Shown here piece by piece: positions 9,307-18,656 of a stretch of 64,000 nt of DNA (the stretch's first letter is position 1; each line of letters opens with the position of its first letter). The position numbers and the translations under genes are program-made. A model generated the notes under the pieces. It was not told the DNA's origin. It did no database searches and worked only from the letters and a program-made list of their open reading frames with translations. The stretch spans positions 1,462,936 to 1,526,935 of the forward strand of contig NC_007796.1 in assembly GCF_000013445.1 (NCBI RefSeq), given 5' to 3'. This DNA is from Methanospirillum hungatei JF-1 (GTDB lineage Archaea > Halobacteriota > Methanomicrobia > Methanomicrobiales > Methanospirillaceae).

Positions 9307-10143
9307 ATGAAAATAATTTCTGTCTGTTTATTTTTTTTAGTAGGATTAAACCTCTTTTTTTTTGCCAGTGCTGACCGATTGCCAACAGAAACTGATGAAA
9401 ACCAGATATTTTCTATTGATACTGAAATCAAAGCAATTGGAATAATAAGTGAGGAGAGTTCAGTTGACTGGATAATTGATTATCAGCGGTTGTTTGTGAA
9501 TGGAACATACGATTATGGAAATATCCATGATGGAAAACTCAATCGAACCGAGAGCATTGCAATACTCCAATGGGATGATTCACTCCGTAGTTCTGGCGGG
9601 AGTATCGCAATGGGTAAAAAAATCTCCTATAATTCGAAAAATAAGGCATCCTCGCGATATAATCTGCAAGCTGAAAAAGTTCTGACATACCGGACAAAAG
9701 AAGGATCACATCTTTTCGGTGAGGAGTCGTGGTCGCTCGATGTTGCTGGCGACTGGGATCTGAAGCGTGAAAATATCCGATGTGTCTTCGCAGATATAGA
9801 ACCGAATTATTTCCCTGCATTCTGTACCATTGTCAAAGCAGGAAGCAGCATTGTAAATCTGAACACCGGACAACTTACCACAAAAGGAGTATCTAGAGCG
9901 GTGACGTATTATGCACAATACCCGGCGGCTCTGAATTATCTCATAGCAGTCAGACCAGATTCCAGCATGAATAGTCCGGCAACGGGCACGATTAAGACAA
10001 ACTTTGGAGGGGCCATTATGGAGGCAAGGAATCAGTCCAATAATGTTTCTGCTACGAATTCCTGGAAAGACTCAACAACTGCAACCGGTGGAATAGAGAA
10101 GTTCCAGAAGAAATTCACCTATGAATCGGGATTAAAAATTTGA
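9307..10143 (+). CDS. Secreted protein of unknown function
   Basis: 278 residues with an N-terminal signal peptide (LFFLVGLNLFFFASA, cut near residue 22). The mature region is polar with many Asn, Ser and Thr and several N-glycosylation-like NxT/S sites, as expected of an exported archaeal protein. It has two Cys residues (ENIRCVF and FPAFCTIV) that could form a disulfide. I do not recognise the family. It follows another secreted-protein gene after a 121-base AT-rich gap, so independent transcription is likely. Confidence 0.75.
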   Translation: MKIISVCLFFLVGLNLFFFASADRLPTETDENQIFSIDTEIKAIGIISEESSVDWIIDYQRLFVNGTYDYGNIHDGKLNRTESIAILQWDDSLRSSGGSIAMGKKISYNSKNKASSRYNLQAEKVLTYRTKEGSHLFGEESWSLDVAGDWDLKRENIRCVFADIEPNYFPAFCTIVKAGSSIVNLNTGQLTTKGVSRAVTYYAQYPAALNYLIAVRPDSSMNSPATGTIKTNFGGAIMEARNQSNNVSATNSWKDSTTATGGIEKFQKKFTYESGLKI

Positions 10144-10270
10144 TTTATATGGAAAGGGATCATAAGAAGAAGGATCGATAAGAACCCTGATTCTATTTTT
10201 TTGAGGGCATAATAACTCGGATATCTCACAGAGCAGATTTCTTCAGGATAATTCCACTATAAAAAAGGGT

Positions 10271-11971
10271 TCAGGTAAGACCTCTTCCCAGGTAGATCCC
10301 AGACCCAACAAACCAGTCCTCCCCTGCCGGAAGAACATAACAGAGTTTCAGTTCATTGTTCCCCGAATCCGGATTGTAATACACAACATAAACAAATCCT
10401 CCACCCCGCTCAGCAGCTCGTACCTCCTGAGTTATTATCGGAACTCCATAGACATCAGTTAAGTTCATCCGGTTCGTACCAATAAGTTCAGGCTGATGGG
10501 GAAGAGCCAGGGTAGTCCCATCATACCCATAGGCAAAGATGTATGACCCGCCATCTGCAAAGGACTGGTTCAGGTCATTAAAGTCCATAATCGCTTGTTC
10601 CTTTCCGACCAGATCTGCATGACGGACGGCTTGTCTCACCCTGCTTATAAGGGCATCAATCTCTTCAGATCCGAATTCTGCCTGAATCCAAGGGATATAT
10701 AATCCGGAGCCAATAAACCAGTCTGAATCTACCGGTTCAACATAATAGATTTTCAACTGGTTCTGAAAATCCTGATCAGGATTAGGGTAAACCCCATACA
10801 TAAAGCCCCCTCCTTGCCCAGCGGTATCAATCAGGGCAGGCATGATGGAAAAGCCATTCATATCGAAAAGATCAGGCCGATCCTTTCCTAACAGTCCCTG
10901 CTGATAAGGTAGGGCGAGGGTGGTACTATTCATCGTATAAGCAAAGATATACCGATCTCCGGAGACATATGGACCTGAAAGATTGTTAAAAGCAGCACAG
11001 GCAGATTCCTGCCCTGTTGTCCGCGCAAATATGGCTGCATCCTGAACAAACTGAGTGAGATTGGTCAGGCTTGCATTCAGATTATCTGACCCTAATTCCT
11101 GGTCTTCGGCCCCCTTCTGTTTCTCTGCCTCTTCTAGGTTTCTGACGACAGCTACTCGCCATTCCTGATTATCAAGGGAAAGGGTATCCCAGATTGCCTG
11201 ACGGGGGACCTGTCGGTTCGAGTTTTTATCCCAGAACGTATAGGTGACGGTTCCATCCTCATTCTCTAGTACAGCATGCGATACATTTCGCATCTCCGGG
11301 ATATCATAGATGGGATCGGTCAGGAAATTTTTCCCAACCTCAAATTCATTTGTTGCATAGACCGTCATACCATCTGTCTGAAGGATAAAAACTTCATAGC
11401 CGGTCTGCTCAGTAAAGGGACCGATAACCGGTCTGAAGAACTCTTCAGGACGGATGGTAACATCAGTATAACCAAGATATTCATCGCCTTCTGAAAAAAT
11501 GGGATAGCTGATAGAGATTCCATAAAATCCTTCTTCAAGGTAGAAAATATTGCTTATGACTGGTTCTTGTCTTTCGTTCGCAAAGCTGGTTTCTGGCTGA
11601 TAACTCAGATCAGTACCGATAAGACCTGAAAACGTGACCGGAGCTGCAGCAGTAACGATATTATCTGGAGAAATAATAAGAGAGGAATGTCCATAGTGAA
11701 CGGATTCTAACTTTCTTTCCAATACAGAGGTTGCATTTTCTCCCGATATTCCAATGGTCCGGAGAGATTCAGCACTTTTTTGGTTCTCTTCTCTGATAAT
11801 TGCCAGATCATTCGATATCTCACCAGTAATTCGATCCAGTGCTGAAAGCATATCCGAAGGGGGAACCAGGTTCTGGTTTAATGAAGAATCTGGGGCAATA
11901 TCATCTGCATACGCGGGATTCAGAAAGATCAATATGAGAAAGATGAGTACGGACCATCGTTTCATACTCAT
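10271..11971 (-). CDS. Secreted multi-Cache sensor protein without output domain
   Basis: About 566 residues. The start is placed at the ATG at 11971 (an alternative is 11965) because the signal peptide RWSVLIFLILIFLNPAYA follows directly; upstream codons read through non-signal sequence. The first half resembles a double-Cache ligand-binding region (SISYPIFSEGDEYLGYTDVTI). The second half holds two similar Cache_2-type domains, each with YIFAY, TTLALP(Y/H)Q, a GGGF(M/V)Y(G/V)VY strand and a (DW)F(I/V)GSG(L/I)Y ending. There is no C-terminal transmembrane helix, HAMP, kinase or methyl-accepting domain. It should bind small ligands outside the membrane and pass the signal to a partner, or simply bind the ligand. 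That role is inference. Confidence 0.8.
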   Translation of the reverse strand: MSMKRWSVLIFLILIFLNPAYADDIAPDSSLNQNLVPPSDMLSALDRITGEISNDLAIIREENQKSAESLRTIGISGENATSVLERKLESVHYGHSSLIISPDNIVTAAAPVTFSGLIGTDLSYQPETSFANERQEPVISNIFYLEEGFYGISISYPIFSEGDEYLGYTDVTIRPEEFFRPVIGPFTEQTGYEVFILQTDGMTVYATNEFEVGKNFLTDPIYDIPEMRNVSHAVLENEDGTVTYTFWDKNSNRQVPRQAIWDTLSLDNQEWRVAVVRNLEEAEKQKGAEDQELGSDNLNASLTNLTQFVQDAAIFARTTGQESACAAFNNLSGPYVSGDRYIFAYTMNSTTLALPYQQGLLGKDRPDLFDMNGFSIMPALIDTAGQGGGFMYGVYPNPDQDFQNQLKIYYVEPVDSDWFIGSGLYIPWIQAEFGSEEIDALISRVRQAVRHADLVGKEQAIMDFNDLNQSFADGGSYIFAYGYDGTTLALPHQPELIGTNRMNLTDVYGVPIITQEVRAAERGGGFVYVVYYNPDSGNNELKLCYVLPAGEDWFVGSGIYLGRGLT

Positions 11972-12197
11972 CCATCTTCTGATCAGGAGATAAAAACTTC
12001 GATTCAGATCACAGGGATGAAAAGGACATGTGGGCATAAATGAAGATTGAAGCCCATATCATCCGGAAAAATGAGGAGGCTCCCCATGTAGATTATAAAT
12101 GATGCAGCCATTTCCATATCGTTTGGCTACCCAAAAAATTTTTTTTCCCAATTCCCTGAACGAAGGTTTTCATCATTTCACGTGCAAAGAGGGAAGT

Positions 12198-13074
12198 ATG
12201 ACGCTTGATCACAGGGAAGGATTCGTGGAATTTCAGGGGCGAAATATCTGGTTCAGAATGGATGGAGCACGTAATTCCGGGATTCCACTTCTCATTCTTC
12301 ATGGAGGACCGGGTGTTCCCCATGATTACCTTACCCCCCTCTCGGCCCTCTCTGGAGATCGACCGGTCATCCTATATGATCAACTGGGATGTGGAAATTC
12401 TGATAAACCAACAGACGTATCACTGTATACCCTGGACTATTTCACGCAGGAACTTGAAGCGATTCGCCGGGCACTTGATTTGAAAGAAGTTCATATTCTG
12501 GGTCAGTCCTGGGGTACCATGCTGGCGGTTCATTATATCCTGACTATGGATCCGCAGGGAGTTCGTTCACTTATCCTATCAGCCCCCTGTCTTTCAGCGT
12601 CCCGGTGGCATGATGATCAACGTCGGTACATCAATGAACTTCCAGCAGATGTCCGGGAGATAATTCTGACAAGTGAAAGAGAGGGAACCTGTGATACCCC
12701 GGAATACCAGGAAGCGATGATGGTATTTTACCGGAAACATGTCTGCCGGATGGATTCCTGGCCCGAATGTCTTCAAAAGTCCATGGAAAAAATGGCTTTT
12801 GATGTGTATGAACATATGTGGGCCGAGTGAATATACCATAACCGGAACTCTGAAAAATTATGAGCGGGCTAATGACTTAAAAAACATAACAATACCCACT
12901 CTCTTTACGTGTGGCCGTTATGATGAAGCATCCCCAGAATCAACCACGTATTATCAGAGTATGCTCCCAGGCTCCAGAATTGTCATTTTTGAGGATGCAT
13001 CCCATTCCCACCATCTTGAACAGGAGGCCGCATATCTCAATACGGTCAGGGAATTTTTGTCATCCGGAGAATGA
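12198..13074 (+). pseudogene. Proline iminopeptidase-like hydrolase, frameshifted
   Basis: Reads as a full-length (about 292-residue) alpha/beta hydrolase of the proline iminopeptidase family, split between two frames. Frame one (from the ATG at 12198, after GAGGGAAG) carries the oxyanion motif HGGPG and the nucleophile elbow GQSWG, and ends at the TGA at 12828. Frame two continues with GPSEYTITGTL, then the Asp loop CGRYDEAS and the catalytic His in ASHSHH. The join lies at the GGG at 12820-12822, where two more G residues would restore MWGPSE. Catalytic residues are intact, so the break is either recent or a sequencing error in a G run. It was probably a cytosolic N-terminal prolyl peptidase. 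Confidence 0.85.
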
Positions 13075-13191
13075 TGCTTATATTGTTCACATTCCCATGT
13101 ATCATTTCCTTGGCCTTCCCTGGGAGTTCTTATTGAATCCAAAAAAAGTAATCACTTTCCGAAGGCTGCCATAAACAAAATCCGATTCACT

Positions 13192-13816
13192 TCATCCCGG
13201 CATTTCAGCCATCGGAACATGAGAGGCTGGGACCTCATACCAGGTCCACTCTCCGTCAGACAATGCAATTTTTTCTTTAACAGCATGAGAAAGAATGGAG
13301 AAATTACTGTTTGAACAATACACATGCGTTTTTGGTATTGATGCAATCGTTTGGGGATCAAATACAATTCTCTACATAGGGGGGATCCGGGACAAAACCC
13401 GCGTATGATGAGGGATCCTGACCGCCTGAAAGCATCATATCATAAAGCGATTGTCCGGATTCCGGGTATGCTGCATCAATATAGACCAGGTGGGAGATTT
13501 TTTCAGGCATTCTGGCTGCAACCCCAGTTATGATCATCCCTCCATAACTATGACCGACCAGGATAATGGTATCCAGATCATGCTCATGAACAAGCGAACA
13601 GATCTGGGTTATATGATCAGTGAGGTTGGAAATCTTCTCATCTCCAAGGGTGGGAGCATATCCCTGAATGCCCTGATCAGCAAGGGCAGATAGTGCTGTA
13701 TCCCAGATCCTACCTCCCATCAGGCCATCGGAAGTATGTACCGGATCTCAGGTGGTGCGTTCATTCCAGGCCTCTGTGGATATATTCCCCCCATGAACAC
13801 AGATGAATGATACCAT
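13192..13816 (-). pseudogene. Alpha/beta hydrolase, stop codon plus frameshift
   Basis: A roughly 208-codon alpha/beta hydrolase starting at the ATG at 13816 (GGAG upstream, MVSFICVHGG). An in-frame TGA sits at 13748-13750, between NERTT and DPVHTSDGL; in relatives I recall a Gly there, so one base change from GGA explains it. The nucleophile motif GHSYGG follows. A second lesion near 13367-13370 shifts the frame after PPYVE; the other frame continues FDPQTIASIPKTHVYC and ends with the catalytic His in PASHVPMAEMPG. With two lesions this is a real pseudogene. It is convergent with the broken iminopeptidase next to it. Confidence 0.85.
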
Positions 13817-14050
13817 ATTGTCTCCTGTATGCATTCAATGATGCCTTCAGTTATATAAATCGGTTTTGATTCCCCGATTATATTCAAAATTTCCCATCGG
13901 ATTATTTTCATGTGGAAACCTGAATATCAAACACTGAATATGGGGAAGAGAGTGAGTGAGTGATGGCACTTGATTATGAGAGAGGACCATCTGGCATGAA
14001 AAAAACAACCTGATTTCAGAAATTGGGTCAATGAACCATAGATATAGTGC

Positions 14051-14097
14051 TCATTACTAATGAGAAACGATATATCATTTTACTAATTAGTAATTAG
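14051..14097. promoter_or_regulatory. Twin ATTASTAAT operators before DUF4143 ATPase
   Basis: Two palindromes centred at 14057 (TCATTACTAATGA) and 14090 (CTAATTAGTAATTAG) lie directly upstream of the ATG at 14099. They share the core ATTASTAAT, and their centres are 33 bp apart, about three helical turns. The second ends against the start codon, so a bound protein would block initiation or RNA polymerase. The same arrangement recurs at 63.0 kb before a homologous gene. Site identity is inference; the palindromes are directly visible. Confidence 0.65.
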
Positions 14098-14098
14098 T

Positions 14099-15366
14099 AT
14101 GGTTTCTAAGGAGCTTCTGAGACATCTGGTTCGCCAGCAGAAGACACGGATTGATCAGAAAGATGATTCAGTTCGCCGTAATATCCTTGATCAGCTCCTT
14201 AATTCGTTTGAGGATAACCGGGTAATCATTCTTACCGGTATTAGGAGATGCGGGAAATCAACGCTCCTGAAACAGATCATGCAGACAAAATCCACTCCTG
14301 TTATGTGAATTTTGATGATGAACGACTCCTTACATTTCCTGCAGAAGAGTTCGAAATTCTAAACGAAGTTCTGATAGAGGTATATGGACCATCTGATATC
14401 TATTTTTTTGATGAAATCCAAAATATTGCCGGTTTTGAGACATTCGTGCGGCGGCTTTTCGACGAGGGAAAAAAGATAGTTATCACCGGTTCAAACGCAT
14501 CCCTTCTCAGCAGGGAATTTGGAACCAGGCTCACAGGGAGATATAAACTCTTCGAAATATTTCCATTCTCTTTTGCTGAATACCTCTGCTTTCAAAAGGT
14601 AAACGTGAGAAAGGACTCCCTGTACATACCAAATGAACGGGTCACCCTGATTACATCATTCGCAAAATATGTTGAGAATGGTGGAATGCCGGAATATCTC
14701 ATTCATTATGACCCTGAATATATTAAAACACTCTATGATAATATCCTGTATCGGGACATTATTGCCAGGTATGCAATTCGGAGACAACGACTCATTCGTG
14801 AACTCGTGGGAATTCTGATATCGAACATCTCACTCCCCTTTACGTATAACTCACTTAAAAAAACTCTGGGGCTGACAAATGCCATTACAGTCAAGGAATA
14901 CATCACCTACCTGCATAGTGCGTACATTTTCTTTGAACTGTCTCGATTTGATTATTCAGTAAAAAAACAACTCAATTCACCAAGAAAATGCTATTGTATT
15001 GATACTGCATTTGGGATACTTGGGGGTTTCTCACTTTCACCTAATAAAGGGTGGCTTTTAGAAAATATTGTCTATGTGGAGCTGCTTCGACGCGGAATGG
15101 ACGTGTATTATTTTCAGGAAAAACGAGAATGTGATTTTATCACAAAAGATGGCCCACATATTACTGGAGCACTTCAGGTATGCTTCGAACTGACGAATGA
15201 AAACCGGGACCGGGAGATTGGAGGGATATTGGAGGCTATAGAATTCTTTGGTTTAAAAGAAGGGTTTATTCTGACCAACGATGAAGAGGATCTTCTGGTA
15301 ATGGGTGAGGTTAGAATAATTATTATGCCAGTCTGGCGGTGGCTCCTGAACTATATTCCCGAGTAA
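14099..15366 (+). pseudogene. AAA_14/DUF4143-type ATPase, frameshifted
   Basis: Homologue of the ATPase that begins at 63060, split by one frameshift. The first frame (from the ATG at 14099) holds the Walker A motif GIRRCGKST and ends at the TGA at 14306-14308. The second frame takes over near 14290-14300 with CYVNFDDERLLTF, Walker B YFFDEIQ, the TGSNASLLSREFGTRLTGR segment and a C-terminal DUF4143-like region ending with an ECDFI-type nuclease-like strand. A single-base change would restore about 422 codons. These ATPases are common in archaea and their biological role is unknown. Transcription would be leaderless or nearly so, because the twin palindrome abuts the ATG. Confidence 0.85.
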
Positions 15367-15656
15367 AAAAGAATGGATCTGTTATCCTTTCTATTACCGC
15401 CCCAATTATATAACAGGTTATTTCAAGTCCATTTCATGTCCCGGTATTCATCGAATGCCAGAGGGTTCATCATTCACTCTTTGAACACCATAATCTATCA
15501 CTTACCAATCAAATATCGATATAAATAACTTGGATATTAACTCATTTACTAAGCAGCAATCATAACAGTTATAGCACATGGTCGAATTTTAAAATTTTCT
15601 ATGCATAACATGAATGAAAAATTGAGATTCAAGATTCGCGATTTATTGCTTTTCGC

Positions 15657-18656
15657 GTGAAATTTATACACGCTCTCCATGAAGATGATGTTCCATTTTA
15701 TTTTGCCAATAATAAGGGGGAAAAATTGACAGAAGAGATTGCTTTTGATAAAAACAATGATGAATCCTATGGAATTAGCTCATTGGAGATTATATCTCCA
15801 AATGTTGCTCTCAAAACACTTGACAAATCAACTTTTTTTGCAGGTGGCCTAGCAATACCTAAAAAGTCGTATAAATATTTTGGAATTGAAAATTTACAAT
15901 CAAATCAGAGAAAACCAACCACAATAATCTATAGAAATAAAAAATTTGAAGCATATTTTACTGCACAAAAAAGTTACAAGGCTTTACAATATTATAACGA
16001 CTTCATGGTAGAAATAAGAAACAAATATCCCTATGCTGCGAAAAAATTAAGAGAATATCGAGGGAAAATTGACAACGGCCCAAAAATGGAAATTACCATA
16101 AATCTTGAAAAAAATGAATTGAACATTGACTTCATTGGAGATGATATTATGAATGATTACATCCCCTTTTCTTCAGAAGACTTTTTAAAACTTTTTTCAG
16201 ACATTAAAAAGTTCGTTGCGCAATCTCATTCGCATGATCTTACCACAAAAAGTTATATTGAATATTTTGGAGAATTCCAAGTAACAAAATCATTTGGACA
16301 AGGAACTCCTGCTAAGGTTTCATGGTTATCACTAAGTGTTTCTTCAGAACAACAGAAGCGATATTTTGTTTCTTTTTATTATGATAAATTCGGTAAACTT
16401 TTTCTTGTTCTAGGCATTAAAGAAGACATCCAAGAAAAATACGATTGGCCTAGCGATATTCAAAAAATTTATCCAAGATTTTCTGACATTAATGTATCTG
16501 ATGCAATAGCAAATCGATATCCAAAATCAAGAATTTTCAAAGAATTCTCTGTTGATATTAAAAATATTGATACCTCTTTAGAGGCTCTCAAAGAGGATAT
16601 AGAGCAAAGCCTCTCTAATGCCCTACAATTATTATTTCAGGTTATTAATAGCAGTGAAAAACCTAAAATTATTTGGAGATTGTCTCCGGGTAAAAAGGGA
16701 ATTTATTGGGAAGAATGGAGAAATGCGAATATTTGTTCTTTAAACATACCTGAATACAAACCATATTTCAATGAACTGGACCAAATAACTGACAGGGACT
16801 CATTTAAAACTCGCTTGAAAGAATTAGCAAGAATAGTTCATCCTGAAAATTCAAATTTTGATCTCTCTATTAGTCACCAAAATACAATTTGGTCTTATTT
16901 TCATGAAATGAAAATCGGAGACACTATTATCGCATCTACTGGAAAAAGTAGAATATATGGCATTGGAACAATAAAATCGAATGTCTTATTTCAAGATTCT
17001 GAAGATTGTCCTGTGATTAGAGAAGTGCATTGGGAATATGATGATCTAAATATTCCGATCCCTTCAGAAGTAAGTGGTAATTTTCTTAGTGCGTTAAATA
17101 AACTATCATTAGATGATTACTCAAAAATTATTACATCTATTGAGAGCGGTTTTTCTACTAATCTAGATTCAATAATTCAGTTATTAGAGAGAAAGGGACA
17201 GATTATACTTTATGGGCCTCCTGGAACTGGAAAAACTTATTCGGTTCAATCATTAATTAAAAAAACAGCATCAACACCCTATATATCAACTACAAAGGAT
17301 TATGGAAATATCCAATTCTTTTGGCTAATTACCTATAAAGACAAATATGACGATATTTCTACGATAAATTCTAAATCAATTTACACCTATCAATGGAAAT
17401 CAAATTATAATTATTCCAAATATTTCTACATGATTAATGAGGGAGACTATTTTGCAATTTACCTTTGGGATGAGAATAAAATTATTGGATATGCAAAATG
17501 TATCAAAAAAGATGAAGAATCTTTTCAATATCAATTTATCACCTTACTTGATGGACCGAAATATGGAATACTTAAGTCAGATCCTGAATTTAGCAAAGGA
17601 AAGATAATCCGCACCAAAGGGAATGCACGCATCACCATATTAGAGAATGAAGAATTTGAAAGACTCATTTTCCTTTCTGGAATAAAATATGAAGAATTAG
17701 GAATCAAGATAACTGGAAATGAAATTATTCAATATCCTTCAGAGTTCATTACATTTCATCAATCATTCTCCTATGAAGAATTTATTGAAGGCTTACGACC
17801 CATAACCGATGCGGATGGCCGGATCAGTTATTCGGTGAAAGAAGGAATATTCAAGGATTTATGTAGAACTGCATACAACACCTTACTTACGCTTGCAAAC
17901 ATTGATAAAAGGTGGAATGAAGATCAGGACGTTCCACATCTGACTGATGAAGAGACTCAATATGCACTTTCTCTCGCACCAAAAGTCCCATTTTACCTTG
18001 TTATCGATGAGATTAACCGGGGAGATATCTCCAGAATCTTTGGCGAACTCATCACATTGCTTGAAAAAGATAAACGCTTACTTGCCCCACATGAGATCAC
18101 GACAAAACTTCCCTCATCCCGGACGAGATTTGGAATCCCCCCTAACCTTTTCCTGATCGGAACGATGAATACCGCTGACAAATCTATTGCCCTCATTGAC
18201 ATCGCATTACGGAGAAGATTCGGATTTATTGAAATGATGCCGGATTATGATCTCCTCTATCGGACCTTATCCAGCGATGATGAAAGTCTTCTTGAAGTAT
18301 ATTCCATCGCAATTGCACTCCTTCGAACAATCAATCAAAGGATTCTTGAAGAGCATGATAGAGAGCACCAGATAGGGCATAGTTTCCTCCTGAAACTCAA
18401 AGATGCCAGGACAAGGGACCAGGCTATATCAGAATTGTCCATGATCTGGTATCATGAAATCATCCCCCTCCTCCATGAATATTTTTACGATGCTCCCAGG
18501 AAATTATTCAAGGTCATAGGACCTGAGTTTATGAAGTCAGATCCAAAATGCATCTACTTTTACCCGGAAAAAGAAGGTGAATCCTTCCTGTCTGCATGCA
18601 AATCGATCTCAAAGGGTTATGATCTGAATGGGTTATCCTCCACTGACGCTCTTTGA
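15657..18656 (+). CDS. mcrB: McrB-like AAA+ restriction GTPase/ATPase
   Basis: About 1,000 residues, motor subunit of a McrBC-type modification-dependent restriction system. An N-terminal part of unknown fold is followed near residues 205-330 by a region like the McrB N-terminal DUF3578 domain (SFGQGTPAKVSWLSL). Next is a PUA/EVE-like segment near 420-480 (MKIGDTIIASTGKSRIYGIG). The AAA+ core has Walker A GPPGTGKT near 520, Walker B YLVIDEINRGD near 780 and the McrB signature GTMNTADKS followed by ALRRRF near 835. A roughly 150-residue insertion with a second EVE-like pattern lies between Walker A and Walker B. The listed start is GTG and overlaps the stop of a short upstream frame, so the true N-terminus may be longer. 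It overlaps mcrC by 29 bases. Confidence 0.85.
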   Translation: MKFIHALHEDDVPFYFANNKGEKLTEEIAFDKNNDESYGISSLEIISPNVALKTLDKSTFFAGGLAIPKKSYKYFGIENLQSNQRKPTTIIYRNKKFEAYFTAQKSYKALQYYNDFMVEIRNKYPYAAKKLREYRGKIDNGPKMEITINLEKNELNIDFIGDDIMNDYIPFSSEDFLKLFSDIKKFVAQSHSHDLTTKSYIEYFGEFQVTKSFGQGTPAKVSWLSLSVSSEQQKRYFVSFYYDKFGKLFLVLGIKEDIQEKYDWPSDIQKIYPRFSDINVSDAIANRYPKSRIFKEFSVDIKNIDTSLEALKEDIEQSLSNALQLLFQVINSSEKPKIIWRLSPGKKGIYWEEWRNANICSLNIPEYKPYFNELDQITDRDSFKTRLKELARIVHPENSNFDLSISHQNTIWSYFHEMKIGDTIIASTGKSRIYGIGTIKSNVLFQDSEDCPVIREVHWEYDDLNIPIPSEVSGNFLSALNKLSLDDYSKIITSIESGFSTNLDSIIQLLERKGQIILYGPPGTGKTYSVQSLIKKTASTPYISTTKDYGNIQFFWLITYKDKYDDISTINSKSIYTYQWKSNYNYSKYFYMINEGDYFAIYLWDENKIIGYAKCIKKDEESFQYQFITLLDGPKYGILKSDPEFSKGKIIRTKGNARITILENEEFERLIFLSGIKYEELGIKITGNEIIQYPSEFITFHQSFSYEEFIEGLRPITDADGRISYSVKEGIFKDLCRTAYNTLLTLANIDKRWNEDQDVPHLTDEETQYALSLAPKVPFYLVIDEINRGDISRIFGELITLLEKDKRLLAPHEITTKLPSSRTRFGIPPNLFLIGTMNTADKSIALIDIALRRRFGFIEMMPDYDLLYRTLSSDDESLLEVYSIAIALLRTINQRILEEHDREHQIGHSFLLKLKDARTRDQAISELSMIWYHEIIPLLHEYFYDAPRKLFKVIGPEFMKSDPKCIYFYPEKEGESFLSACKSISKGYDLNGLSSTDAL

